Notes: generated by a model not told the origin, from the sequence alone. Positions 45,818-55,261 are shown, numbered from the stretch's first letter. The stretch: 64,000 nucleotides of DNA from Collimonas antrihumi (GCF_018304965.1 NZ_JAGQED010000025.1:1-64000); one strand, 5' to 3'. Numbers and translations are program-made.

Positions 45818-46633
45818 TTGAATCATTCGCATCTATGTCTGATAAGCAAGTCGCTGCACTATGTGTTTGGTGCAGTGATGATGGCGTTTCTGATCGTACC
45901 CCTGATAGCCGTGGTGCCGATCTCGTTCAGTGCCGGCAGCTTTCTTTCCTATCCGCTTCCGGGTTTTTCGACGCAGTGGTACCAGACGGTATTTACTTCG
46001 GGGCCGTGGATGGATGCGTTGCGCAATAGTTTGATCGTTGGTGTCGCTTCGACCATGCTGGCGACCGTGATCGGCACGCTGGCAGCGCTAGCCTTCGCGC
46101 GCCGCAATCTACCGGCGGCGCGTACCTGGCTGGCGTTTATGATTTCACCCATGATCATTCCATCGGTGATCAGCGGTTTGGGTATGTACTTCCTGTTCGG
46201 TCAGGTCGGTCTCGCGTCCACGTTGCCAGGGTTGGTACTGGCGCACGCTGTGCTGGCAACACCGTTTGTCTTGATCACAGTCACGGCGACATTGCAAGGC
46301 TTCGACATGAATCTGCTGCGCGCCGCCGCCAGCCTGGGCGCATCGCCGATACGCGCTTTTTTCAATGTTGCGATCCCACTGATTTCACCTGGCATGATTT
46401 CCGGTGCGCTGTTTGCATTCATGACTTCGTTTGATGAAATCGTCGTCGCACTGTTCATCAGCGGTCCGTCTCAACGCACTTTGCCGCGACAGATGTTCGA
46501 CGGTATTCGCGACAGCATCAACCCCTCCATCCTGGCGATGTCGTCCTTCTTGCTTCTACTGGCAGTGTTCGTTCTGCTGGCTGCCGCTTGGATGGCGCGT
46601 CAATCAAAACAACATCTCACTAGCAACGGATAA
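45818..46633 (+). CDS. ABC transporter permease (PotC type)
   Basis: A 271-residue, six-helix permease beginning with TTG at 45818 (AGGAG seven bases upstream). The cytoplasmic coupling loop reads DMNLLRAAASLGASPIRAFFNVAIPLI. It follows the first permease by 10 bp. No ATP-binding subunit is encoded in this operon or elsewhere in the neighbourhood, so the pair must use an ATPase from another locus. Confidence 0.9.
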   Translation: MNHSHLCLISKSLHYVFGAVMMAFLIVPLIAVVPISFSAGSFLSYPLPGFSTQWYQTVFTSGPWMDALRNSLIVGVASTMLATVIGTLAALAFARRNLPAARTWLAFMISPMIIPSVISGLGMYFLFGQVGLASTLPGLVLAHAVLATPFVLITVTATLQGFDMNLLRAAASLGASPIRAFFNVAIPLISPGMISGALFAFMTSFDEIVVALFISGPSQRTLPRQMFDGIRDSINPSILAMSSFLLLLAVFVLLAAAWMARQSKQHLTSNG

Positions 46634-46637
46634 TCAC

Positions 46638-47582
46638 ATGAATGTTCTTGATCCCCGCAACAATCACGGCGTCGCCTATGTGGACGATGCATACATGCCG
46701 GTCCACGAAGCGCGCATGCCGTTGCTCGATCGTGGTTTTGTCCGTTCCGACGCCACCTACGATGTCGCTCACGTATGGAAGGGCAGCTTTTTTCGGTTGG
46801 ATGATCATATCGATCGATTTTTTTCATCGATGCATGCCCTGCGTATGGCATTGCCACACAGCCATGAGGAGATTGCAGCCATCCTGATCGAGTGCGTGCG
46901 CCTGAGCGGCTTGCGCGACGCCTACGTGCAGATGACATGTACACGTGGTGTGCCACCGCCGAGCTCGCGTGACCCCCGCGATTGCAGCAACCGTTTCTAT
47001 GCGTTTGCGACGCCATTCGTCTGGATCGCCAATGACACGCAGCGTCGCGATGGGCTACCCATGGTGCTGAGCAGCGTGACACGGATTCCACCGGAATCGG
47101 TGGATCCCCGCATCAAGAATTTCCACTGGCTGGATTTGACGATGGGTATTTTCGAGGCATACGACCGGCAAGCCATCGTAGCTCTTTTGCACGACGGGCA
47201 TGGCAACGTTACCGAAGGCGCCGGCTTCAACGTCTTCGTCGTCAAAAACGGTGTGCTGTCGAGTCCGGCACGAGGCGTTTTCGAGGGGATGACGCGTCGG
47301 ACGGTAAGCGAATTATGCGTATTGCTGGAACTGCCCTGCGAATTTCGATTGGTCAGGGTGTTGGAGATGCTGGACGCAGACGAAATATTTCTTACCAGTA
47401 CTGCCGGAGGCATCATGCCGGTTTGCTTGCTTGATGGCAGACCGGTTGGCACTGGTATGCCAGGGCCGATCACCGCATTGTTGATGTCGGAATACTGGGC
47501 TCGCCAGGAACAAGGCTGGCTTGGCACGCCTGTGACGAATTATCCGATAAACGCGAACGGGAACGGCGCATGTACATCGTAA
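46638..47582 (+). CDS. Fold-type IV PLP aminotransferase, resembling (R)-amine transaminases
   Basis: A 314-residue class IV aminotransferase. The PLP lysine is Lys160 in DPRIKNFHWLDL; Glu193 in VTEGAGFNVF holds the pyridine nitrogen. The segments RSDATYDVAHVWKGSFFRLDDHIDRF and SPARGVFEGMTRRTVSEL are close to (R)-selective amine transaminases of the Arthrobacter ATA-117 type, as I recall that sequence. D-amino-acid or branched-chain aminotransferase activity remains possible. It is 4 bp after the permease gene and overlaps the SDR gene by 13 bases, so it is part of the uptake operon. Confidence 0.88.
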   Translation: MNVLDPRNNHGVAYVDDAYMPVHEARMPLLDRGFVRSDATYDVAHVWKGSFFRLDDHIDRFFSSMHALRMALPHSHEEIAAILIECVRLSGLRDAYVQMTCTRGVPPPSSRDPRDCSNRFYAFATPFVWIANDTQRRDGLPMVLSSVTRIPPESVDPRIKNFHWLDLTMGIFEAYDRQAIVALLHDGHGNVTEGAGFNVFVVKNGVLSSPARGVFEGMTRRTVSELCVLLELPCEFRLVRVLEMLDADEIFLTSTAGGIMPVCLLDGRPVGTGMPGPITALLMSEYWARQEQGWLGTPVTNYPINANGNGACTS

Positions 47583-48313
47583 CCGGCGGTACCCACGGCA
47601 TAGGCGAAGCTGTCGTCAGGCGTTTGGTTGCAGCAGGTGAACGCGTATTGTTTACCGGGCGCGAACAGGTTGCCGGTGCAGCGTTGGAAGCCGCACTTGC
47701 CGGCGCCACCTTCGCACGTGGCGACGTCTCGATCGAACAAGATTGCATCAATGCCGTGGCGCAGGCGATGGAACTTGGTGGCGGCAAGTTGAAAGGCCTG
47801 GTCAACAACGCCGGCACATCTTCGCGCGCCAAATTTCGCGAAGCTACAATCGACGATTGGGATCGGGTGTTCGCCGCCAACGCCCGTTCGACCTTTCTGT
47901 TTACGCGTGAAGCCTTGCCCGGGTTGATTGCGGCGCGGGGAGCGGTGGTCAATGTGTCATCGATTGCGGGTAAGGTGGGGGAAGAAGGCCTTGCCATTTA
48001 TTGCGCATCGAAAGCCGCCGTGTTGGGACTGACGCAGGCGCTGGCGCTCGAGTATGGTAAGGAGGTTCGCTTTAATGCTGTGTGCCCGGGCCAGATCGCC
48101 ACGCGCATGATGGACAAGGTGGTTGCCGACAGCGCTCGCCTGGCAGCACTGACCTATCGCATACCGGCCGGGCGGCTGGCGGAGCCAAGCGAGGTGGCGG
48201 AAGCGATTTACTGGTTGTTGTCATCGGCCGCCAGCTATATCAACGGCGCGGTACTGACTGTGGATGGCGGCGAAACAGCAGGTTTGCGTACCCCGGCGCT
48301 ACTTAACTCCTGA
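47570..48313 (+). CDS. Short-chain dehydrogenase/reductase
   Basis: A 247-residue classical SDR. The cofactor motif TGGTHGIG is at 5-12, NNAG at 79-82, the catalytic Ser at about 130-131, and Tyr144/Lys148 in YCASK. The C-terminal NGAVLTVDGGETA is typical of 3-oxoacyl-ACP reductase-like SDRs. It would oxidise an alcohol or reduce a ketone, possibly handling the keto product of the transaminase. Last gene of the operon; a Tn3-type inverted repeat begins 24 bp after its stop. Confidence 0.9.
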   Translation: MYIVTGGTHGIGEAVVRRLVAAGERVLFTGREQVAGAALEAALAGATFARGDVSIEQDCINAVAQAMELGGGKLKGLVNNAGTSSRAKFREATIDDWDRVFAANARSTFLFTREALPGLIAARGAVVNVSSIAGKVGEEGLAIYCASKAAVLGLTQALALEYGKEVRFNAVCPGQIATRMMDKVVADSARLAALTYRIPAGRLAEPSEVAEAIYWLLSSAASYINGAVLTVDGGETAGLRTPALLNS

Positions 48314-48336
48314 TTTGTTTCCATCCTTGCCTAGTA

Positions 48337-48374
48337 GGGGTCATGCCGAGATAAGGGTAAAAATAACCCATAAC
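48337..48374 (+). repeat. Tn3-family left inverted repeat
   Basis: A 38-bp end starting with GGGG and containing CCGAGATAAGGG and ATAACCCATAAC. The four G at the tip and the position 167 bp before tnpA suit a Tn3-family terminal repeat. Confidence 0.7.
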
Positions 48375-48540
48375 ACTTTTAGTTATATGTGAGAGATAAT
48401 TTGTTTTTATTTTGCATAAGTGATCGTTTCCGCGCTCTTGCATGGGTGTGGTAAAGCGAGCGTTTGCATCCCCCACCTGGTACGTTTCTTTTTCTTGATC
48501 GCTGCGATAATATTTCCCATTTCGCCCACTCGGAGGCTGG

Positions 48541-51500
48541 ATGGCATCGATCGAACGTACCGCGTATCCTCGTTTTCCCAACGTCCTTCCAAGTCGGGAT
48601 ATTCAGGCTTACTACACGCCCTCTCCGGAGGAAATTGAATGGGTTCGCAGCCTAGCCCGCGGTCAGGACACCCAGCTCAGTGTGCTGGTACTGCTTAAAT
48701 GCTTCGAACAACTTCACTACTTTCCACCAGTCGCGGATATTCCTCCAGAAATTGTTTCGCATATCGCGGCTGTGCGCGGATTTCCGGTTGCCAATACAGT
48801 CGTCTACAACAGCGCGACCACGCTATACCGCCACCATGCCGCCATACGCAAATATCTTGGCGTCTCCCCGTTCGATGGCCCAGATGCCAGAAAATTGGCC
48901 ATTCGTGTCGCCCGGGAGGCGGCTCAGGTGGTGGATATGCGGACTGACATTATCAATGCGATCGTAGAAGAACTGATTGGCTGCCACTACGAACTGCCTG
49001 CTTTTAGTACGTTGGACAAGATCGCCGAACAGGTTCACACAACTGTTCAAGACCAGCTTTTCAAACGTGTCGCCAAACGACTCACTAGCGAACAGCATGA
49101 TTATTTAGAAAACTTGCTGGCCACCGAACTCGCACAACGACAGACGCAGTTCAATCAGATCAAGCGTAGTGCCAAGCGCGCGTCTAAAAAGCATCTGGAA
49201 AACCTACTCGACCATCTCACTTGGCTGGAATCCTTAATTGAAGTTGACCAGCCTCTGGAAGGTATTCCGTTATCAAAGCTCAGGCATTTCGCCAGCCAGG
49301 CGATGGCGTTAGACGCCGCGGAATTAAAAGGCTTGAACGTAGAAAAGCGCCACACCTTGATTCTTGCTCTGATCCGCAGCATGCGTGTGCGAGCACGCGA
49401 CGATTTGACTGAGATGTTCATCCGCCGCATGGCAGTCATTCACAAGCGTGCCAGAGAGGAGTTAGCCAGCATTCAGTTGCGCCAGCGTGCGCTATCTGAG
49501 CGCCTTGTCGAGAAATTGGACAGCGTCCTTGATATCTTGGTAGACGATCTCGGCGACCAGAGAACTGGCTTAGAGATACGCAAACTCCTGGCGCCCGGCG
49601 GCAACCTGGAACGTTTGAGAGAGGAATGCGAGGCCATCCGGGTATGGAGCGGGAAGAATCATCTGCCGTTATTGTGGAAGCCGTTTACGAGCCATCGCGC
49701 CATCATTTTCCGGATTGCCCGCGTGCTTGTCTTTGAGTCGGTTACGCAGAACCGGGCATTGCTGGATGCGCTCAACGTGGTGTTGGAAAACGAAACTCGT
49801 CGTACTGACTGGGTGGAGGACGTCGTGGATCTTTCATTTGCAACCGACCGGTGGCATAAATTGGTCAAGCGTCCTCACGAAGACGGTGAACCTACCAACC
49901 GGCGCTATCTGGAACTGAGCGTATTTTCACATTTGGCTAGTGAGTTACGCTCCGGCGATGTTTGCGTGGCTGGATCTGAAACATTTGCAGACCACCGGCA
50001 GCATTTGCTATCCTGGGAGGAATGCCAAAAGATGCTGCCCGCTTATTGCGAAAAAATTGGGCTCCCCGATAATGCCAAGGATTTCGTCGCCGTACTCAAA
50101 AAGAAACTTGCTGACAAAGCCGAAGAGGTTGATCGTGAGTTTCCGGATCATCACGGCGATGTCGTTATTGGCCCTACCGGCGAACCGGTGCTGAAGCGGG
50201 TCACCGCCAAGGAAATCCCCGCATCAGCGATCGCATTGCAGAGTACGATCATGAATCGGCTGCCGACCCGCAATTTACTTGATGTGTTGGCCAATTTGGA
50301 GCATTGGGTACGGTTTACGCGGCATTTTGGACCGATTTCCGGCAGCGATCCCAAACTTAAACGTGCGGCAGAGCGTTATCTACTGACCATCTTCGCATTG
50401 GGATGCAATCTGGGGCCGAATCAGGCTGCCAGGCACTTGGCAGGTGACGTTACGCCGCACATGCTGTCCTTCGTGAACCGTCGGCATATGACGGTCGAAA
50501 ATCTGGATGCAGCCATCCGCGACCTGAATGAACTACACCTGCGCCTGGATTTACCTAAACTCTGGGGCGACGGCAAGTCAGTAGCGGCTGACGGGACACA
50601 GTACGATTTTTACGAAGAAAATCTGTTGGCCGGCTTCCATTTCCGATATCGGAAAATGGGCGCGGTCGCTTACCGACATGTAGCCAATAATTATATTGCG
50701 GTATTTCGCCATTTCATCGCTCCCGGTGTCTGGGAGGCGATCTATGTCATTGAAGGCTTGCTGAAGGCCAAATTATCGGTGGAAGCTGACACTGTCTACT
50801 CGCATACCCAAGGACAATCGGCCGCCGTCTTTGCTTTTACGTATTTGCTCGGGATCAATCTGATGCCGCGTATTCGCAACTGGAAAGATCTGGATTTGCA
50901 GCGCGCAGATAAGAAGACGCGTTATAAGCACATTGACCGTTTGTTTACCGAGACGACCGATTGGGGCCTGATTGAATCGGAATGGCAAAACATGATGCGC
51001 ATTGCGCTCTCCATCCAAGCTGGCCGCATTGCGTCACCACTCTTGTTGAAGAAATTAAGTGCGCACACTGGACGCAGCCGCCTGTTTGCCGCGGTACGTG
51101 AGTTGGGCGGTGCAGTACGCACCATCTTTTTACTCAAATGGATTTCGGATATCAAGTTACGGCAAGAAGTGACCGGCGAGACCAATAAAATGGAATCCTA
51201 TAACGGCTTCGCAAAATGGCTCTCCTTTGGGGGCGACGTGATCGCACAGAACGATCCAGAAGAACAACAAAAGCGGCTGCGCTACAACGACCTCGTAGCG
51301 GCTGCCGTGATCTTACAGAATACGGTGGACATGATGCGCGTCGTTCAAACATTGGTCGCCGAGGGGCATGAAATCGACATCTCCGACTTGACGTTCTTGA
51401 GCCCTTACATTACCAGCGGGGTCAAGCGATTCGGTGACTACCACCTCAACCTCAAACGGACACCAGAACAATGGATCCGCGATACTTTATTTCGCAAAGC

Positions 51501-51546
51501 GGCAACTGAATCACGTCGAAAGGGAAATGAAGGGGAAAACGCATGA
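48541..51546 (+). CDS. tnpA: Tn3-family transposase TnpA
   Basis: A 1001-residue DDE transposase, full length for the family. The N-terminal DNA-binding region opens MASIERTAYPRFPNVLPSRDI. The catalytic core holds SVAADGTQYDFYEENLLAGFHFRY with an acidic residue, and later LIESEWQNMMRIALSIQAGR and TNKMESYNGFAKWLSFGG with the C-terminal Glu. It cuts and joins the 38-bp ends in replicative transposition. Its stop overlaps tnpC (ATGA). The frame is intact, so the enzyme may still act in trans. Confidence 0.95.
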   Translation: MASIERTAYPRFPNVLPSRDIQAYYTPSPEEIEWVRSLARGQDTQLSVLVLLKCFEQLHYFPPVADIPPEIVSHIAAVRGFPVANTVVYNSATTLYRHHAAIRKYLGVSPFDGPDARKLAIRVAREAAQVVDMRTDIINAIVEELIGCHYELPAFSTLDKIAEQVHTTVQDQLFKRVAKRLTSEQHDYLENLLATELAQRQTQFNQIKRSAKRASKKHLENLLDHLTWLESLIEVDQPLEGIPLSKLRHFASQAMALDAAELKGLNVEKRHTLILALIRSMRVRARDDLTEMFIRRMAVIHKRAREELASIQLRQRALSERLVEKLDSVLDILVDDLGDQRTGLEIRKLLAPGGNLERLREECEAIRVWSGKNHLPLLWKPFTSHRAIIFRIARVLVFESVTQNRALLDALNVVLENETRRTDWVEDVVDLSFATDRWHKLVKRPHEDGEPTNRRYLELSVFSHLASELRSGDVCVAGSETFADHRQHLLSWEECQKMLPAYCEKIGLPDNAKDFVAVLKKKLADKAEEVDREFPDHHGDVVIGPTGEPVLKRVTAKEIPASAIALQSTIMNRLPTRNLLDVLANLEHWVRFTRHFGPISGSDPKLKRAAERYLLTIFALGCNLGPNQAARHLAGDVTPHMLSFVNRRHMTVENLDAAIRDLNELHLRLDLPKLWGDGKSVAADGTQYDFYEENLLAGFHFRYRKMGAVAYRHVANNYIAVFRHFIAPGVWEAIYVIEGLLKAKLSVEADTVYSHTQGQSAAVFAFTYLLGINLMPRIRNWKDLDLQRADKKTRYKHIDRLFTETTDWGLIESEWQNMMRIALSIQAGRIASPLLLKKLSAHTGRSRLFAAVRELGGAVRTIFLLKWISDIKLRQEVTGETNKMESYNGFAKWLSFGGDVIAQNDPEEQQKRLRYNDLVAAAVILQNTVDMMRVVQTLVAEGHEIDISDLTFLSPYITSGVKRFGDYHLNLKRTPEQWIRDTLFRKAATESRRKGNEGENA

Positions 51547-51908
51547 ACACCCCAAATGACAAAACGGTCAACACGCCATACGGCACAGTCAATGCCAATA
51601 CTTTGCATACGCTGGAAGATAGTTATGACACGGCTGGATTGCTGCGCATGGTCGATCAGCTGGACGCCATTCGCGCGCGACTTGGTGGGATAGACGGTGC
51701 ACGCGACGATCTACTACGCTTACACGCAATGGCTCACACCGTAGTCAACGGTGCACGACTGGTTGTGCCAAACGATGGAACGAGTATTTGGGAGGCCGCC
51801 GACGAGTTGGTTTCTGAATTCAAAGACTGGTCCAGGGCATTTGCGGGTTTTGCCCGCCAGTTGGAACCGTTGGCCGCCTTAACCCCACAAGACGGAGATG
51901 CCGTCTGA
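51543..51908 (+). CDS. tnpC: TnpC-like regulator of Tn3-family transposase
   Basis: A 121-residue, helical, acidic protein (MNTPNDKTVNTPYGTVNANTLHTLEDSYDTAGLLRMVDQL). Position directly after tnpA with a 4-base overlap and size match TnpC of Tn4652, known to reduce transposase level after transcription. The middle LRLHAMAHTVVNGARL is typical. No nucleic-acid-binding motif is obvious. Confidence 0.8.
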   Translation: MNTPNDKTVNTPYGTVNANTLHTLEDSYDTAGLLRMVDQLDAIRARLGGIDGARDDLLRLHAMAHTVVNGARLVVPNDGTSIWEAADELVSEFKDWSRAFAGFARQLEPLAALTPQDGDAV

Positions 51909-52677
51909 TAAGAACTCAGGCGGATAGTTGGACCAACAGGCTTTCGTCCTGAGAGCTTGAGCGCAACGTCAACGCTTCAAAGCATTTGAACAGCAAGCTA
52001 CCCTTCTGACGTTCGCTTGTTCGCTGAAGAATTACAGGCGTGGGCCAAGTCCAAAGAAGGCAAATAAACCTGTTCTGACGTTCAGAAGAAATAGAAAAAG
52101 AACGGCGACGATCAGGACGCCACCCGGCAGCAGTGCGGTGCGCAGATGACTGATGGCGGCAACGATAAAAATTGGCTGGGCGAAAAATATTCGGAAGAAA
52201 AACGATCTGATCGGCGGCCGATACCGGCTTTAACCCGTTCAGCGCTTTCTCGACTGATTCCGTGAATAACCGGAAAAAGGAACTACACATGTGCCAAGGT
52301 GCAGCGACACATGGAACAGATCGAGGCCAGCATTAGCTGGTACCTCGTTGGGCTCGACATGACAGATCAGGAGGAGCCCTCTGTCGCGCAAGCCAAGACG
52401 GCACGATAGAACCGACGAGTCGCGCTAACCTTGCGCGATCGCCTCCAATCGCGAAATTTTCTCCTCGTCCCTGTTTATGCAAAGGTTTCTTATACCCATC
52501 CGGAGAGTTGGTCACATTTGGAACCCGACGCTGGCGGCATAACGCCTTACACTCCCATCAATTCGTGTGGTCGAATTCTTCCGGTTTGCAGAAAAATCCT
52601 ATGTTTCCCCTAAGTTTCACGGGCCATAGTGACCGCTACAATTGATGCACCCCATCGATCTTTCAGGAGAAAACCTC
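51909..52677. other. Gene-poor stretch after the Tn3 unit
   Basis: About 770 bp without an intact gene. The first two thirds hold a decayed transposase (separate entry). The rest (52440-52677) shows no recognised coding sequence or right-hand transposon end; a ribosome site for the next gene lies at 52665-52670. Confidence 0.6.
52004..52410 (+). pseudogene. Decayed transposase remnant (probably IS1182-like)
   Basis: Short frames shifted against one another read LFAEELQAWAKSKEGK, then MTDGGNDKNWLGEKYSEEKRS, then KVQRHMEQIEASISWYLVGLDMTDQ. In order these resemble the middle part of IS1182-type transposases (the linker helix that reads EIEASLARYL..LD in intact members). Stops and frameshifts interrupt them, and both ends are missing. 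The family assignment is from memory and uncertain. Confidence 0.5.
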
Positions 52678-53454
52678 ATGAACAGGCCTCTGAGTAAAAG
52701 CACGGTGCGAATGCTGAACAAGGTTCCAGAAGTCACGATTTTCTTCTGGATCATCAAAATCATGGCGACGACCGTCGGAGAAACAGCGGCGGATTTTCTG
52801 AAGGTTATTTTACATTTGGGTCTGACTGGCACCTCGCTGATCATGGGGGCGTTGCTTCTGATTTTTCTGATCACTCAGATCCGATGCATGAAATACGTGC
52901 CTTGGGTTTACTGGGTCACCGTCGTCTTGCTCAGCATTTTCGGCACGCTCATTACAGATAACCTGGTGGATAACTTTGGCGTGACGTTACAAACTACCAC
53001 TGCCGTATTTGGCGTGGCTTTATTGGCAACGTTTGCCGGTTGGTACGCTAGCGAGAGAACTCTGTCGATTCACACCATTTACACTTCCAAACGTGAGCTC
53101 TTTTACTGGGCGGCCATCCTGTTCACGTTTGCCTTGGGTACGGCGGCGGGCGACCTTGCTGCGGAAGGTCTGCGCCTCGGTTACGCGGTGTCAGCGCTGA
53201 TTTTCGGTGCGCTGATTGGTGCCGTCACCATTGCCCATTACGTCTTCAGGCTCAACGCGATCTTAGCGTTCTGGATTGCCTACGTTCTCACTCGCCCGTT
53301 TGGGGCATCGTGCGGTGATCTATTGTCGCAACCTGCTAGCAACGGCGGTTTGGGCCTGGGAACTGTCGGCACGAGCGCTATCTTCCTCTTGACCATTGTC
53401 GGGCTGGTAGCGTATTTGACGATTGACCAAAGAAAATTGCTCGTGCAGGAATAA
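52678..53454 (+). CDS. Integral membrane protein with fourfold W-x9-G-x4-D repeat (COG4705-like)
   Basis: A 258-residue, roughly 8-helix protein of an uncharacterised family. The same motif, [FY]W-x9-G-x4-D, appears four times: Trp24/Gly34/Asp39, Trp79/Gly89/Asp94, Trp144/Gly154/Asp159 and Trp199/Gly209/Asp214. Spacing between copies is 55, 65 and 55 residues, so a pair was duplicated as a unit. Each Asp falls in or next to a hydrophobic helix, which suggests an ion or proton path. The start at 52678 is set by AGGAGAAAACCTC. Function unknown. Confidence 0.75.
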   Translation: MNRPLSKSTVRMLNKVPEVTIFFWIIKIMATTVGETAADFLKVILHLGLTGTSLIMGALLLIFLITQIRCMKYVPWVYWVTVVLLSIFGTLITDNLVDNFGVTLQTTTAVFGVALLATFAGWYASERTLSIHTIYTSKRELFYWAAILFTFALGTAAGDLAAEGLRLGYAVSALIFGALIGAVTIAHYVFRLNAILAFWIAYVLTRPFGASCGDLLSQPASNGGLGLGTVGTSAIFLLTIVGLVAYLTIDQRKLLVQE

Positions 53455-53570
53455 TGGTGAACTGAACCATCTACGTCCATACTAAACGGTTGAAAAAAGA
53501 CCTTTTATTAAAGAGGTCATTTTCACTTTCACGATGAATTATCAATAAATATGCAATTGATTGATTTTAT

Positions 53571-55130
53571 ATGATGGCTGTATTGACAACGCTCTATAAA
53601 ACATTACAAGCCAAAGAGACACTGAAGCGCGAGCAGACACTCGTACTTTCATTTGCCGGTGCTGTGTTCATCCATGTGATGGTGTGGACTTTGCTGCCAA
53701 TGATGTTGCAAAACAACGCCTCTCTCGACATGGTCGAAGGACTGGCCTGGGGGCGTGAATGGCAACTTGGCTATGAGAAGGATCCACCGCTCTTCGCATG
53801 GGTGATTGAACTCATCACGACTTGGTCTAATAAGGGGCTCTGGATCAGCTATCTCGCCGGACAACTGTGCGTAGCGACCGTCTTCTTTTCCGTGTGGCAG
53901 CTCGGGCGACGCATTGCAACGGATGCTGAAGCCCTGGTTGGTGCGCTCCTGCTCGAAGGTGTTTACTATTTCAATTTCCCAACTCCAGAGTTCAACGATA
54001 TTGTCCTGCAGATGCCTTTTGCGGCGCTGTTTGGCTGGCTGCTGCACAAAGCTATTACCGGCAATCGTCTAACCGATTGGTTCTTGAGCGGAATCGTCGC
54101 TAGCCTGGGGCTATGGTCACGCTATTCGATGGGCGCTTATCTTTTGCCGCTCGCCTTGTTCATGATTGCCCATCCAGTGGCTCGCCGTCGTCTGGCATCA
54201 CCCGGTCCCTGGATTTTAGTGCTGACTTCGACGCTGTTATTTCTTCCACACTTATATTGGATAGTTAAGAGCGGCTTTGTCTCAATCGAATATGTGGGAA
54301 GACGTGCGCCGGAAATCACAAAGATAACGGCTTTTCTAAAGTGCTTCCTTTCATTTCTAGGCGCGCAACTACTAGCGCTTCTTCCCATGCTCTTGATGGC
54401 AATCATGCTATGGCGTTGGAAATCATCCCGTACCTGGTTACAGCTAAAGTGGAAAAATTTTGATCAGGCTTATGTCACTACGCTAGCACTTGGGCCAATC
54501 GCTATCTCGTTATTCTTGTCCATCATCACGGCACGGCCGCTCAGAGCGATGTGGGGTGCGCCACTATGGTGTTTCGGGGGTCTTTTTATTGTCATGGCAA
54601 TACGCCCGGCGTTAACAACAAAGAGATTGCGTTATTTTGGCCGCGCTTGGTTTGTTGTGTTATTGCTACCAATAGCGTTTTTCATTCTTGACCAACTCTA
54701 TGCACCGAAAATCACAGGAAACGAAAAAAGAACGCACTTTCCCGGTACAGAGCTTGCCCAGACCGTGGCGGATAGATGGCACGCGGCCATCAAAAGCCCT
54801 CTGAAATATGTCGCAGGTGACACTTGGTATGCTGGCAACATCTCTTTTTATTCAAGCGAACGGCCTTCCACCATGTTTTCGCATGGCAGTTTCCGTTTTA
54901 GCCCTTGGATCGACCCACAAGATCTAAAACGTTCTGGCGCCGTACTGATTTGGGATGCAACGCATGAGGGAGATGCTATTCCAGCAGCGCTCGCGACTCA
55001 ATATACAAATGCCATGCTGCAGCCTCCCGTGACCCTGGATGGCGATGTTTCGGTGTACCGCATCGGATTGGCGTTTGTCACGCCGAAGACTCTCGAAAAT
55101 CTCGAAACAATAGAGCATAACGAAAAGTAA
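53571..55130 (+). CDS. GT39-type membrane glycosyltransferase (ArnT/PMT-like)
   Basis: A 519-residue protein with about 10-12 hydrophobic helices. Early loop residues GLAWGREWQLGYEKDPPLFAW carry the Glu/Asp and DPPL pattern of lipid-phosphate-sugar-dependent transferases (GT39, ArnT-like). A C-terminal soluble part of about 130 residues faces the periplasm. Such enzymes move a sugar from a polyprenyl-phosphate carrier to lipid A, a protein or another acceptor; the acceptor is unknown. Two ATG codons in tandem begin the frame; no strong ribosome site is seen. Confidence 0.85.
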   Translation: MMAVLTTLYKTLQAKETLKREQTLVLSFAGAVFIHVMVWTLLPMMLQNNASLDMVEGLAWGREWQLGYEKDPPLFAWVIELITTWSNKGLWISYLAGQLCVATVFFSVWQLGRRIATDAEALVGALLLEGVYYFNFPTPEFNDIVLQMPFAALFGWLLHKAITGNRLTDWFLSGIVASLGLWSRYSMGAYLLPLALFMIAHPVARRRLASPGPWILVLTSTLLFLPHLYWIVKSGFVSIEYVGRRAPEITKITAFLKCFLSFLGAQLLALLPMLLMAIMLWRWKSSRTWLQLKWKNFDQAYVTTLALGPIAISLFLSIITARPLRAMWGAPLWCFGGLFIVMAIRPALTTKRLRYFGRAWFVVLLLPIAFFILDQLYAPKITGNEKRTHFPGTELAQTVADRWHAAIKSPLKYVAGDTWYAGNISFYSSERPSTMFSHGSFRFSPWIDPQDLKRSGAVLIWDATHEGDAIPAALATQYTNAMLQPPVTLDGDVSVYRIGLAFVTPKTLENLETIEHNEK

Positions 55131-55261
55131 ATGTGAATTCTAAAGTTGCCTTCGCTGAGTGATAGGATCGTACTTTTGGTGCAGATTGATACGGAACGCG
55201 ACCAAAAGCCGTTGTCAACAGAATGATTCGGTGACAGTTCAGTGCACATATGTGCATATCG

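Larger units (their letters stand above)
48337..51908 (+). mobile_element. Tn3-family transposition unit (left end, tnpA, tnpC)
   Basis: The unit has a left inverted repeat starting GGGGTCATGCCGAGATAAGG at 48337, a full tnpA and an overlapping tnpC. This set matches the Tn4651/Tn4652 branch. No resolvase or cointegrate-resolution genes follow, and no matching right repeat was found up to the window end, so the element is incomplete or its right end is far away. The end given is that of tnpC, not of the element. Confidence 0.75.

Noticed and set aside
52535-52546. CGGCATAACGCC, matching 10 of 12 tip bases of the inverted Tn3 end
   Set aside because: The remaining 26 bases of the expected right repeat do not align, so it is probably chance.
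53495-53528. Weak hairpin (GACCT/AGGTC) after the fourfold-repeat membrane protein gene
   Set aside because: Stem of five pairs with a loose loop and no clean T-run; not convincing as a terminator.
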